A stretch of 64,000 nt of DNA, from NCBI GenBank assembly GCA_029207755.1, contig JARCOQ010000006.1, forward strand, positions 66,252,093 to 66,316,092. Reading direction: 5' to 3'. Shown here one piece after another: positions 1 through 10,762 of this stretch. Source of the stretch: Chamaea fasciata (Eukaryota; Chordata; Aves; Passeriformes; Sylviidae). A model generated the notes under the pieces. The model was not told where the DNA came from. It searched no databases and was given only the letters and a program-made list of their open reading frames with translations. Position 1 is the stretch's first letter, and each line of letters opens with the position of its first letter. Position numbers and translations under genes: made by a program.

Positions 1-1029
1 TTATTGTTGCTGTAGGAAGTGTTTTGTAGGGTACGGATACATTGATTTTCTTCTGCTTTGAAACCTGGCGAATGGATGCAGCCCACCACTTTGAGCAAAA
101 GTGCTTTCTTTGGAATTTGCTTTAGAAATAGAGTAAGACTTCAGGGATGTGGAAAAGTGTTCACCTGTAACATTGTTTTCTGCTTTTCCTCAAGGGCCCA
201 TGTCACTTGGTTAATAGCTACAGCCTGGCTTGCAGGGGAAATTAAAAACTCTTTTTACCTCTTTTGATTTGTTAATCATTCTATAATACATAAGTAAAAC
301 ATCACTAGGCAGCATCATTATATACATGACACTTTCAGTGTATAACACTCAAGATTAAAAATGTGCAACCTAACATAGCCTCATCGTAAAAGAGTATCAT
401 GTCTTGACAGATCTTCTGAACAATCAAAGTGAGTATTTTAAAGGAGTTCATCGAAGTTCTAATATTCACTGTCAGGTATTTTTATGCTGAGAAATGACAG
501 TTCATATCTTTGAGTATTGATGTAGCTCTACCTTGGTTCCTTAATGTTTCTTTCTGAGGATAACATTAGTTCAGGAATACAATATAAATCAAATATTAAA
601 ATATTTGAGGACTCAAAGAAGAGGTGAGATTCATTGGAGGTAACCCTCCCTGTCTTCACAATGAAATTATTGAAAGAAAATTATACATGAGTCATCCCAA
701 GTTAAAGCTGTCAGAAAACTAGGCAAAGAAATAATCAGCTGATCTATTTGCAGTTTCCTAGCAGGTAATTAGGTGACTAGAGAGACCAAACATGGAAATT
801 TCAGGATAAATCATATTAAAGCAGTCTAATTTTCATCTCTGGCAGGATTCCTTGTGTAGATTAGAAACAACATGTCACCTGCACCTTAAGCTGTTGAGAG
901 TCTCAGATGACATTCAGCTAAACAAATGAGTACAACTTGGTGTAGAATAAACTACTCCCATGTGAATCCAGATTTTGCTGGAAAGTAATATTCTATGCAT
1001 CAAAGATTCCAAGCAAAATGGAAAAATAC
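1..1029. other. unassigned AT-rich noncoding DNA
   Basis: Only short ORFs without recognisable domains are present, and no repeat family is clear by eye. The last 300 bases may be the decayed continuation of the LINE patch that follows, but I cannot align them with confidence. Confidence 0.6.
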
Positions 1030-1157
1030 ACCAAGTGGAGTTCTTCAGGATTCTCTCCTGGGTTGATTGCTGTTCATTGTTTAATTAATAACTTGAGTGA
1101 TGCAAAAGAATATTTTATTGAAGTTCCTGTGGATAAAACAATCTTAGATTTAATAAT
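1030..1157 (+). mobile_element. very decayed CR1-like LINE fragment (reverse-transcriptase region)
   Basis: The DNA follows the order of a conserved CR1 reverse-transcriptase stretch. It has a 'caccaagtggagttcttcag' box, then a 'tcctgggttgattgctgttc' box, then an AT-rich 'attaataacttgagtgatg' box, then a decayed counterpart of the segment encoding the catalytic aspartates. The reading frame is broken and no intact protein is encoded. Similarity is by pattern only and the ends are uncertain. It would be an old, inactive copy, much more diverged than the CR1 3' ends elsewhere in the window. Confidence 0.45.
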
Positions 1158-4100
1158 TTCATGCTAGAATTAACAGAATCTTAGAATTTTAAAGTATCTT
1201 CATCAATTGCAGCAAAGCTTTGAAGTATTTAAAAGTACAATTCACTCATGGTGTGTAAAACCCACTGTATTGAGGCAGGAATAATCAGACTGTTTTTATG
1301 GGATCAAATATTGAATTATTGGTATTCTGTAGCTAAGACAGATAATCATAGAGCAGATCTCAGAGAGAACCTGTTGGACGTAAATAAGAACAGCTTAGAA
1401 AAACATGTAAGAGAGGTGGTTGGTGTCTGTTTAATGCTGCCTCCTGGCAAGGGGGTGGATCAGAGAGCTTCCCAAGTCCCCAGTCTGCTATGGAGTCTAT
1501 TATCCCATGAACCTGGTGTGCTGGCAGTAGTCACAGCTGTGAGGATTGCATCTGATCTAATGTCACTCAGGTGCCTTGAGTGAGTGGTTTACATGGCTGT
1601 AACAGAGCTACAAGTTAAGTCCTGTTGATGGGGCTGTCAGAAAACCTCAGTGTCTGCCTAATTTGCCCTGAGCACAAGGTGCAAAATGCCCCCTGGAGTT
1701 ATCTGGCCTTGAGATAAAATAAACACTTCTGAAAGTTTCATTCTATTTTATTGATCAGATTAATTTCATTTATGGATCCACGTCACTGAATGTATCAGTA
1801 TCTCATGCTTTCTGCATCCATGACTGGATGTTGGTACCAGCAGGGATGACTTGCACTGCTCTGTGGGATGCTGGTTGCTAGCCTTTGTTCTGAAGGGTGT
1901 TGACAGTTGAACTAATTTCCCTCTATTGCTTTCTTTCTTTAATGGCATACCCAGCTAATTCTTTTTCTTCTCACTTCAAAGCTGCATGCTTTCTGACAAG
2001 CCAAAGTTCTGCTGATGGCAACACTCTTGAAATGTTGCTGGTCTTGGTGGGAACAGAAAATAATGATACATTTTAATTCCTCAGGCTTCCGCAGAGCCAG
2101 CACTCTTGTACAAAGGTTCTATTTCTGTGTTGGCAGCTCATGAAACCACAGCAAAACAGGGGAGGTAAGTTTGGGGCAGGACTCCAGTGCACCCAGAATT
2201 TAAAGGTGCCTTTGTGATCTGTTTTCCCTGTTGTGAAGCTCTCCCCTCAAATATGGGAAGAGCACTGAAATACGAAATGTGCTTTTTCTTTGCTGAGCAA
2301 CTTTATCTGATCCAAGGGGGTGACACTCCTGGCTCAGCCCCAGAAACAAGTACAATGGGAGCAGGGAGCTTATCTCCCAGCTGCTCAGCCTTTCACCATA
2401 ACACAGTGTACACTAACCATGGACAAAAGAGATCCATCCACTCCAGCACCTTTCAAGGATCTGTGTACCAATCTGTAACCCCCACTGAATATTTGCCACT
2501 TAAAGTGGACCTAGAGCATCACATCCACTGTCCCAGATTCCTTTGAACCTGCCACCACTCTGAAGTCATGCAACCAGCAGACTGGGAATGCTGTCACAGG
2601 AATTACTTTCTCAAGCTGTGAATTAAAATTTCTATGAATTTCTGGCATCTTTCCTAAATTGATTGACTTTGCGCAAGCCTGACTTCTGTCATGTATGTAG
2701 GGCCGTGGCTGGACTTAGATTTTCAGGTGGAAAAGTTTTTCTGTATTACCCTTAACATTTCACTCTTGCAGTCCCTTCCTGAAGCTGGAGATGTGATTCA
2801 CACTGCTGTGAACCTGGGAATACCCATAACGTATGCATATGCATTCAAGTGAAAAACTGTGTATTTTTGACAACTGCAGCCTTTCCTAATAAGAACTTAA
2901 AGATAAACACCTCTATATTTAGAAGCTAACCTCCCTTTCTCCCTCCTTGAAGAGGTCAGACCTTAGAATATGTGCGCAGTGAAATTCTAATATTTACAGG
3001 AGTACTTACAGATGTTTGCATTAAAACATAAGCTGTAATGATTCAATTCATACCAACAGATGATGTCAAAAGTCATATCCTATGATGGGGAATGGGGAAT
3101 ATTGAACAGAAGTGTAATAAAGGATCCTGGATTCCCTCTCCTACTGGAGAAGCAGTGCCTCCAGATGAACACCACCACCTTTGCACAGGTTCCTTGGCAC
3201 TCAGTGGCACATTAAAGGGTACAAAAAACATTCTCACATTTTCTTCCTTCTATTTCCCACTTGCTTCTGTGGAGGATGTGTAGGTGTAGGTCTGCTGATA
3301 TTTTTGTGTACTGACAGCCTATGAAAGTTCTTGCTGATCTGTTCTGAAACCTTTAGTTCAGTGGCACTTAGCCTGTCACTTCAAAAAGAAAAGAAAAAGT
3401 TTGATAGGCAGCAGAAAACTTGGAAGTAAAAATGAGTCAGGAATATTTTAAATTCCGAAAGTCCGGTTGAATTGCCTGCAGTAAATGAAACAGTCTTGGG
3501 GGTTTAAAAAAAATGAAATAGGCTGGAGATTTTTTTAATTTGAGAAGATGAAAGAATTTTAAAATCAAGGTTCTATTGTGTGAGATATTGAGCTAACCTG
3601 TGGCTTTTGAACTAATTTTATTAAAACACTATCAGATCTATTTACTTTTTGCAGGAGTCGTCCTATTTAGGGCACATGGCAAAATTCAGTAATAAGAGCA
3701 GCAAATTCTAGTCCATGGTGGGAAGAAGAATCATGACACCTGAGTTTAAAAGCCCAATCTGTTCTGATACTATTTTAACCATTTTAATGGAAAGGGTCAG
3801 AGGATTACACCAGGACCCTGTGTCTGAGGAAGCCACCAGGCCATGACTGTGCCACATGATGAAGAATTGCAGGCTACACCAGTTAGCATTGACAGCAGCC
3901 TAAAGCTTCCACTGCCCTCTTCCAAAGAACTGGTGATCAAATCAACCCCAGGACTGCATGGTATGTTCTCCTCTGAGAAAAAAGAACCAGGGTCTTTTCT
4001 TCTTGCAGTAATGTTTTCACTCTTTCCTGTGAGAAACTTAGAAAAAAAGAAAAAAAAATTCTGACTCAAGCTGCAGTGGAACTTGAAAGTAAATGTGAGT

Positions 4101-7100
4101 TTATGTCCCATGATACTTTGCAAGCAGAAGTTCTGCTTTCCATTTTCAGATGGTTTGATTGCTAGTTGTGTTGTAGAATCTAGCTGTGAACTTTGGCTTT
4201 GCTCTGGCCTAGACATGTGGCATCTAGCTTGCTCCAGCACAGAGTATGTAAAGCATTTGGCTCTATAAATCTCCAGTCTCAGAGGAACCATCTTTCCCTA
4301 TCTGACGTTAATGAGGCACACCTGCACAGTGTTTGACTGTCTCTGTATCATTCCATGTATCATGGCTGTCAGATTCCAGCAATGCACCACAACTAAGACA
4401 ATAAAAAAGGGAACAGTTTGCTCATTAGGAATGCAACAGTTTCAGTGTTTTGGCTTTCATTCTTTGTAACATCTGTTGAACAGCACTAGGTTTGATCAAT
4501 GTCTAAATATCTCCACACATTTATGAAAACAATAATGCAATTTAAGGTTCATCTTCAGTGTTGTGGGAGGAGAGGGGAAGGTACATAACTTCACATGTGG
4601 TCTGAAACCTGGTAAAAAGAGATACTGTGCCAACTTCCTGCATTTTATTTAGATTAAAAGCTATTTATTATCTGGTTAATTAACCACATAAAAGTTGTTA
4701 GGCTGAATATGTGTCCATGTGAGAAAGCAATGCAGAAGGGTCAAAGACAAATTTAAAAAACATGGGATAAAGAAAGGAATGCAGGACTTACAGAGCCAGC
4801 TGGTATTTATAACATCACCTGCTTTCTGTTAGGGTGAATCTTCTATCCTAATGCCTGGCTTTAGACTTATATTTGGGCAGAAATGCTGTTGTACAGAGCA
4901 GAGTGATTCTGCTCTAGACCTTGCAGAACCGGAGACGAGATAAACATTTCCAAATTTGGGAGGCTGAAAACTGGATCAAAGATCGTCGACAGTGAAGGCA
5001 AAACTGGGTTAGAGCTTCTCAACAGTGCAAGCAAAGTTCAGTTTTATGGAGATGTGATTCTGGCAGAGGTGGTAAAAAGCTGTTGGGTGAAAAGCAGTTG
5101 GATATGATCAATGAGAAGTGGAGCAGATAAAGAGGGTGAAAATGAGTGCTGAAGAAAACAGGGAAGTTGTGAAGAAGAGAGAGAAAAGGGTTGGGAGTTA
5201 GAGAGGGCTAACTAGTAAAGAATCTGAATGGGTAAGAAACCAGAGGTTTTTTAAGGGATTGAGAAAGTTGTGTAATTGCTTTTGTTCCCTCTCCTGCCTT
5301 TGTGGCATTATGTCACCTTCCCTGGCCCTTGCATCCATGCTCTTTTTTAGGGGCTTCCAAAATCTGTTTCAATCACTAAAACTCCTTTTTCTCCATTATG
5401 CTTCATTCTTCCTCCTCTGCAGAATTTTGTGTGCCTGTGAGAATTAGGGAAAGCCAGGGAGCCACTGTTGCTTTTGCTAATTGCGGAAGGGGATATCAGC
5501 TCTTGCTACTACCCCTCAATGTAGTAATTGTTGTCCCATAGGAAATAGCTCCTTCTTGTTATGGTATCCATAGCATCAACTCTGTTTTCCTAGGGCTCTG
5601 ATGCACATAAACTGAGGAACAGGGCTGCAGCCTTCACCTTTTTCAGAAGTGTTACCCAGGAGAACTGCAAATATATTGTCACAAAGGACCATTTTTCTTG
5701 GGGGGGGAGGGGGGAATCTCTGTCATTAGTTTTGATTCAGTCAGAAGAAGGAAAAACTTTTGAAAGTAGCGCACCGTGCAACAGAGGAGCACAAATACCT
5801 GTTTGCCTTGAGAGACTGTTATTGTGTGGAATGTAGCTCTTACAGGGATGGTTCCATCAAGGATTTCATTAAAACAACTGATTTTTACTGAAGTGTGTTG
5901 GTGAACTTGAGGTTTTGTGGTTTTGTATCCATGTATTCAGGGGAGTAACATCCTGTGCACTTGCAGGTTGATGAGATCATGAATTAGAAACCCATTTGTC
6001 CCTTAATACAGAGAAATGTAAAGGAAGGATAAGCTGGCTTTGGAATTACTACAAAATTTACATAGGTAGGAAAAATTAACTCTAGGAGGCTAATGCTAAT
6101 AACATGTGGATTCCTTTTGCTACTTGCTCTTTTATCTACCAATTATATAGTTACTTTAAGTGCTTATGTTTGAGTAGTTTGCATACATTTATAAGAATTA
6201 GGATATGAAAAATTTTGAGGATTTTTTTGGTCTGTGCTGAGACTCCTTCAATACATACCTTTCAATGTAGATGCAGTGCATATCCTAAATATAATGCGGG
6301 GAAGGCTTAAAGTATTTTTGATTTTATTGCTGCAGAAACACATTTTAATAGATATTTCCTTGCTTTGCATATAACAGTTCAAAGTATCTTCTGGCCTTAC
6401 TATTAGCTGTGATTCTTCTGTTTTTTTTTTATCAGTGTATTTATTCATTAAAAAATTCACCAAACAAAGAAGAGGAAACCTGAAACTACTATTGCTTGAG
6501 AGGCAAGGGTGACTATTTGTCTTCCATACAACTCCTGTAAGTATTTCTGCAGGGAGATAGAAAATAAGTTGTGTTTCTGCGGGAAAACAGATAACACGCT
6601 GGAGTGGGAATGTAAATGTCAGTGTAGGCTGCTGCATTTTGCTTATCAGTGTGTTCTACTTAGAGAAAGAAGTAAAGAAATCCCAGGCTGTGTGAACCAT
6701 CAGGGAATTGCTGTAACGCTGGATTGCTTTTGAAGAATAATTTAAGCTGACACTGGAAAGCAGCATGTTCTCCTTTTATTTCTGTATAGTTATCCTTGCT
6801 TCCCACCTCTTTTCAACATGATTTTAAATGGTTGCTGTCAATTACAAAAGTCCTTCTGTACACTTGTGCTCCAGTTGTGTTTTTTTCTGAGGTCAGTCTC
6901 TGTTCCTCTTTTAGTGAACGTTTTAACTGTTGTGAAAATTGGGGTAGGAACTCTTTATCTCTTTAAGATTCTTATGTCTTCTCTTGTCTACCAGACAAGT
7001 CCCTTCCTGGAAGTTTGACTCCTGCACTTTGGACCACTTGACTTGCACAAAATGAATAGGAAACACGAAGAACTGACTGAAAACAATTGTGACATCCTCT

Positions 7101-8898
7101 TGACTCAAAAAACATATTTTTTGCCTCTAATGCTGGCTATGTGGAAGGCAGTCATCTTCAGAAGGTGATGAATTGAATAATATGTCAAATGGTTTGAAAC
7201 TCTACTTTTATTTACTCCTGTAGCTTTCTTAGATCACAATATTTCATATCAGTTTAAAGAAAAAAAAAAACCTTCTGAAAGATTGTTTGTTCTTTTTGCG
7301 CTACACAAAATTGTCAACAGAGTCACAATTTTCTTTTGGTGAACTAGAAGCCAATTAAATGTTTGCCATGAAACAAATATCCCAGAGAGCCCATGAATCC
7401 AGCAATAAAACAGTTTCTAATCAGGCAGCAGAGCATGTGGCACAAGCTGTAACTCTACTTCAGTAACCATTTGGAACTTCTGCAACGCTCAGGAGACTGC
7501 TGCTCTGCTACAGCCTCTCTTCCCTGGTAGTGTGAGTCGCAGAATGCAAATCAGAAAATTAAAAGTTGGATGAAATTACATTACAGCACCCCTATTAAAC
7601 TCTGCTTTGGTCAAGGGTCTGTGAGAGGAATTTGTCTCCAGCACTTGTGACCTGCCAGATCTTGATGAGGGATTATTTTCAGTATCCAGCTCAAAAGGCA
7701 GAGAAAATGGCTCTGGAAACTGGACGTTGTCAATGAAACTGATAAAATGTAACTGATAAAATGAAGGTACAAACCAAGAGACAGAAGTGTCTACTGAATA
7801 TGATTACATCTGTCAGCAAAATTCTGAGGATTATTCAGCAAAATAATGCCTAGCTGCTAGATACATCTGTGGATATGCTTTTAAATTCAATCTGCCCATT
7901 GGAACTAGAACTTTAATTTATACAGTCTGGCAACATAGTGAAAACTGCTAGAGCATTCATATATTTATCACACATTAACATTGTAATTAATCAAATTAAC
8001 ATTAATTTGTACTGTAGCTCTTCCTGTCTGCTGAACTTCATGAGAATAAAAGTGGGTCTGCCTGTGTAGCACTGAAGATGGTGTCTGGAATTTCAAACAT
8101 GCTATCCCTGGTGAGAATAGCTAGATTTCTCCTTGATTTCCAATCTCCTGTTTTAAATAACAGTTTTCTGCAGTAATCTATGTGCAGCATTCTCTCAGCA
8201 TGGTAAAAGTATTAGTAATTAAATATTTGCCAAGGGTTCTGTTTAAGAACCAACAGAAGATTAGCAGCATGACTTTAATCTCCTCTCAAGCTCTCATAAA
8301 TGTGATCTTTAGAAATTCCTTCCCCTTTTTTTTCCCACGTATTATGCAACAGATTTCATTTTGCATTCATTTTTCTCCTGAAACTTAATGAGTATTATAT
8401 CATTGGATTTGAAGTAGGGCTTAAAATCAAGATAAATTCATTTCAAATAGGTTCTAAAAAACCATTTCTCTTCAGAAATACATAATGTATAAAAGAGGCA
8501 TATAAAATAGCAAGCTAAATGCATTGGTGTAATTAACAAAGTAAAATTAAATTACATTATGTTCAGATTCATATGTCAGTAAAGGTTTTTCCAATTAATT
8601 TCCCCACTTAAGTTTAACTTTGTCATCTCAGCTAACTTCTTAAATTCTGTTTTTTCTGGCATCTGTTAGCTAAAAACTTAGACCTCAACAATGGCATATT
8701 CAGGAAAACCTTTGCTCTCATGTCAGTGGCTGCAAGAATGCTTATGCTGTATTTGGATTTTTTTCAGGGTGGGATTTTTAACTCTCAAGACACTATAAGA
8801 AACTCTCATGGATGCCATTTTTCAAAATGATTGAATTTGACTGAAGAAAATGGACTGTTAAAATATCCCCACCCTTTAAGTCACAGAGAAGATCATCA
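1158..8898. other. unassigned noncoding DNA
   Basis: This long AT-rich stretch has no gene I can support. ORFs of 100-164 codons occur (for example around 2187-2546 and 3797-4291, the latter overlapped by ORFs on the opposite strand), but they have low-complexity translations, no domains and no splice context. A G-rich run at 5700-5714 (8 G, A, 6 G) and a purine-rich stretch around 5090-5190 are the only compositional oddities. Confidence 0.6.
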
Positions 8899-9047
8899 AA
8901 AGATTTAATTTTTGCTTTATTACTTGGGAAGGATATTTGGTAACATGTTTCTGTTGTTCAGTTTATTTTGTAAAGATTTAATTTTTGCTTTATTACTTGG
9001 GAAGGATATTTGGTAACATGTTTCTGTTGTTCAGTTTATTTTGTAAA
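8899..9047. repeat. exact tandem duplication, 73-bp unit, two copies
   Basis: Positions 8899-8971 and 8972-9044 are identical by direct reading, and three more bases of a third unit match (9045-9047). The unit starts 'aaagatttaatttttgcttt' and ends 'cagtttattttgt'. It is not a known repeat family and contains no internal short-period repeat, so it is a single duplication of unique sequence rather than a satellite. The lack of any difference implies a recent event or an assembly artefact. Confidence 0.97.
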
Positions 9048-9267
9048 CATTCCATTCATCTGCTTTTGACACAAATGCTGTGATAAGTTGTACCCTGCCT
9101 GTATCCTCGTACTCCCTCTTACTTTGTGTGTTTTTTGACCTCCCAAAGTGCTTTTAAAAATGTTATCTCAGTGACCTTAGTACCAACCAAATTCTAATTT
9201 TGATTGTGAGCTACCCTGTCTGTCATGACTGTACCATCACATGGCAATACCAGGCAAAATATCTTAG

Positions 9268-9284
9268 TTTTTTTTTTTTTTTTT
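9268..9284. repeat. T17 homopolymer
   Basis: Seventeen consecutive T on the plus strand, lying about 200 bases upstream of a CR1 3' end. Confidence 0.95.
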
Positions 9285-9491
9285 ATTTCCACAGAGTAGA
9301 TAAGTATCTAATAAAATTTGTATTAAATAAAAAAAAAATCATAGGGAGGTACTCCCGTCCTCTGCAGGAAGGGTATTGTCACTCTTTGAAGTCTCTTGCA
9401 GTTGAAGGAGACTTTTTTTACTATCTTATTGTGTATGAAAGCAGTTAAAAATCTATAAAATTTAGAAATAATTATATACATATAAGTGTTT

Positions 9492-9763
9492 AGTGACAGG
9501 ACAAGGGGGAATGGCTTCAAACTGAAAGAGAGTAGGTTAGATTGGATATTAAGAAGAAATTCTTTGAGGGTGGTGAGGCCCTGGCACAGGTTGCCCAGAG
9601 AAGCTGTGGATGTCCCAACCCTGGAAGTGTCCAAGGCCATGTTTGGATGGAGCTTTCAGCAGCCTGGTCTAGTTGAAGGTGTCCCTGCCTGTCGCAAAGA
9701 GATTGGAATGAGATGATCTTTAAGGTCCCTTCCAACCCAAACCATTCTATGATTCTATGACTC
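9492..9763 (+). mobile_element. CR1 LINE, 5'-truncated 3' end
   Basis: This is a typical avian CR1 3' terminus. It starts 'agtgacaggacaagggggaa', passes through the segment encoding the end of ORF2 (the W-x-R-L-P-R-E-A-V motif is readable as 'RPWHRLPREAVDVPTLEV'), then the 'cctggtctagttgaaggtgt' box and 'ggtcccttccaacccaaacc'. It ends in two 'attctatg'-type units. CR1 elements insert by target-primed reverse transcription and are almost always 5'-truncated, as here. The element is moderately diverged and cannot move. Confidence 0.95.
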
Positions 9764-10428
9764 TGTAATATATACTGTAATAATTTATACTTTTATATAT
9801 GTATGTATACATGTATTATTATATATAAGCTCTGTATTATACAGATTGTACAGAGTTTGTGCTCTTTGTTTCTCTGTGGATGTATCAATAGCTCAGTCAG
9901 TTCCGCTGACCCTGTTCAAAAACAGACCAAGGATTCTTCCGAGTAGGAAAAGGCACATGGCCCAAACAGAGGAATTAATGAAAAGTTAGCATAAACGGAT
10001 TTCCAGGGTGAAAAAACACCTGGTTCTGATGGTCCAGTCCTCACTCATGAATTTGTTTGCATTTACGAAAACAGGAATAGTAGGTAAGATTAAGAAATAT
10101 TTGAATGAATGAAATTCCTGTTATTCTTACCAGAGAAATTGTAGGAAATGGCAGTTGTAATACTGCATTAGAGATTTTATTTAGTCATTATTGAGGCTGA
10201 AATTTATGGAAGAAGATAAATTTGGTTGATGAACTGGGTTACTGGAACGCAGCCTGTGTACACCTCCTAAATTCTCAGTCTGAGATCAATTGAGTATTAA
10301 TGAATTTATGCTGATTTACTTAAACTGAGGATATGTCCCTCTCCTTTGAGCCTCTACCTAAGTGCCTATACTTGCTAAGATTCTCCTTGTACCCCCTTCT
10401 TTTGCTCCCTGCCCAAAAAAGCTCTTTT
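9764..10428. other. unassigned AT-rich spacer
   Basis: The first 80 bases are a degenerate TA-rich low-complexity tract adjoining the CR1 tail. The rest is unique noncoding DNA with no feature I recognise. Confidence 0.6.
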
Positions 10429-10742
10429 TGTTGGGAATTGCAGTGCCCATATGTTGCCCCAACTTTGCCTGCTTTTCAGAGTTTGCATTTTGTTCTCACG
10501 CAGCTTCAAGAAAACAATGTATATTTTCAGAATTTATCTTTTTGTTTACATATTTCTCCTCTGGGAGGAGAAAGGTGACTGGTGGTCTTCACCAACGAGG
10601 TCAAAGAGGTGGCAACCTATGTAGCCAATCTTGTGCCTTCTGGAAGAATTGTATATAAGATGGAGTCAGAAAATTAAATATAGAACTTTCCTGCTGACCT
10701 TCTTGCTGCCTGCCTCATTCTTTAGTGTCTCTACCAGAGACA
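10429..10742 (+). mobile_element. LTR of an endogenous retrovirus (alpharetrovirus-like priming)
   Basis: The right end is well supported. The sequence ends in CA at 10742 and is followed after two T by a primer-binding site. Inside, in promoter order, are a CCAAT box (10625-10629), a TATA box 'gtatataag' (10651-10659) and an ATTAAA poly(A) signal (10673-10678). The left end is placed at TGTTGGG because it makes a TGT...ACA pair with the right end, giving 314 bp; this start is uncertain. I found no target-site duplication and no second LTR. Downstream of the primer site I see no recognisable gag. It is therefore a 5' LTR plus leader remnant of a broken provirus. Confidence 0.7.
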
Positions 10743-10744
10743 TT

Positions 10745-10762
10745 TGGTGACGCTGATGTGAT
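10745..10762 (+). other. retroviral primer-binding site, tRNA-Trp-like
   Basis: The 18 bases 'tggtgacgctgatgtgat' follow the LTR end by two T, the normal spacing. They resemble the tRNA-Trp primer-binding site of avian alpharetroviruses, with about three differences, two of which are C-to-T changes as expected from CpG decay. This places the relic among Trp-primed avian endogenous retroviruses. The match is from memory and should be checked by alignment to the 3' end of avian tRNA-Trp. Confidence 0.7.

Noticed and set aside
3797..4291. A 164-codon minus-strand ORF
   Set aside because: Low-complexity translation with a phenylalanine run from a poly(A)/T tract, overlapped by plus-strand ORFs, with no domain or splice context.
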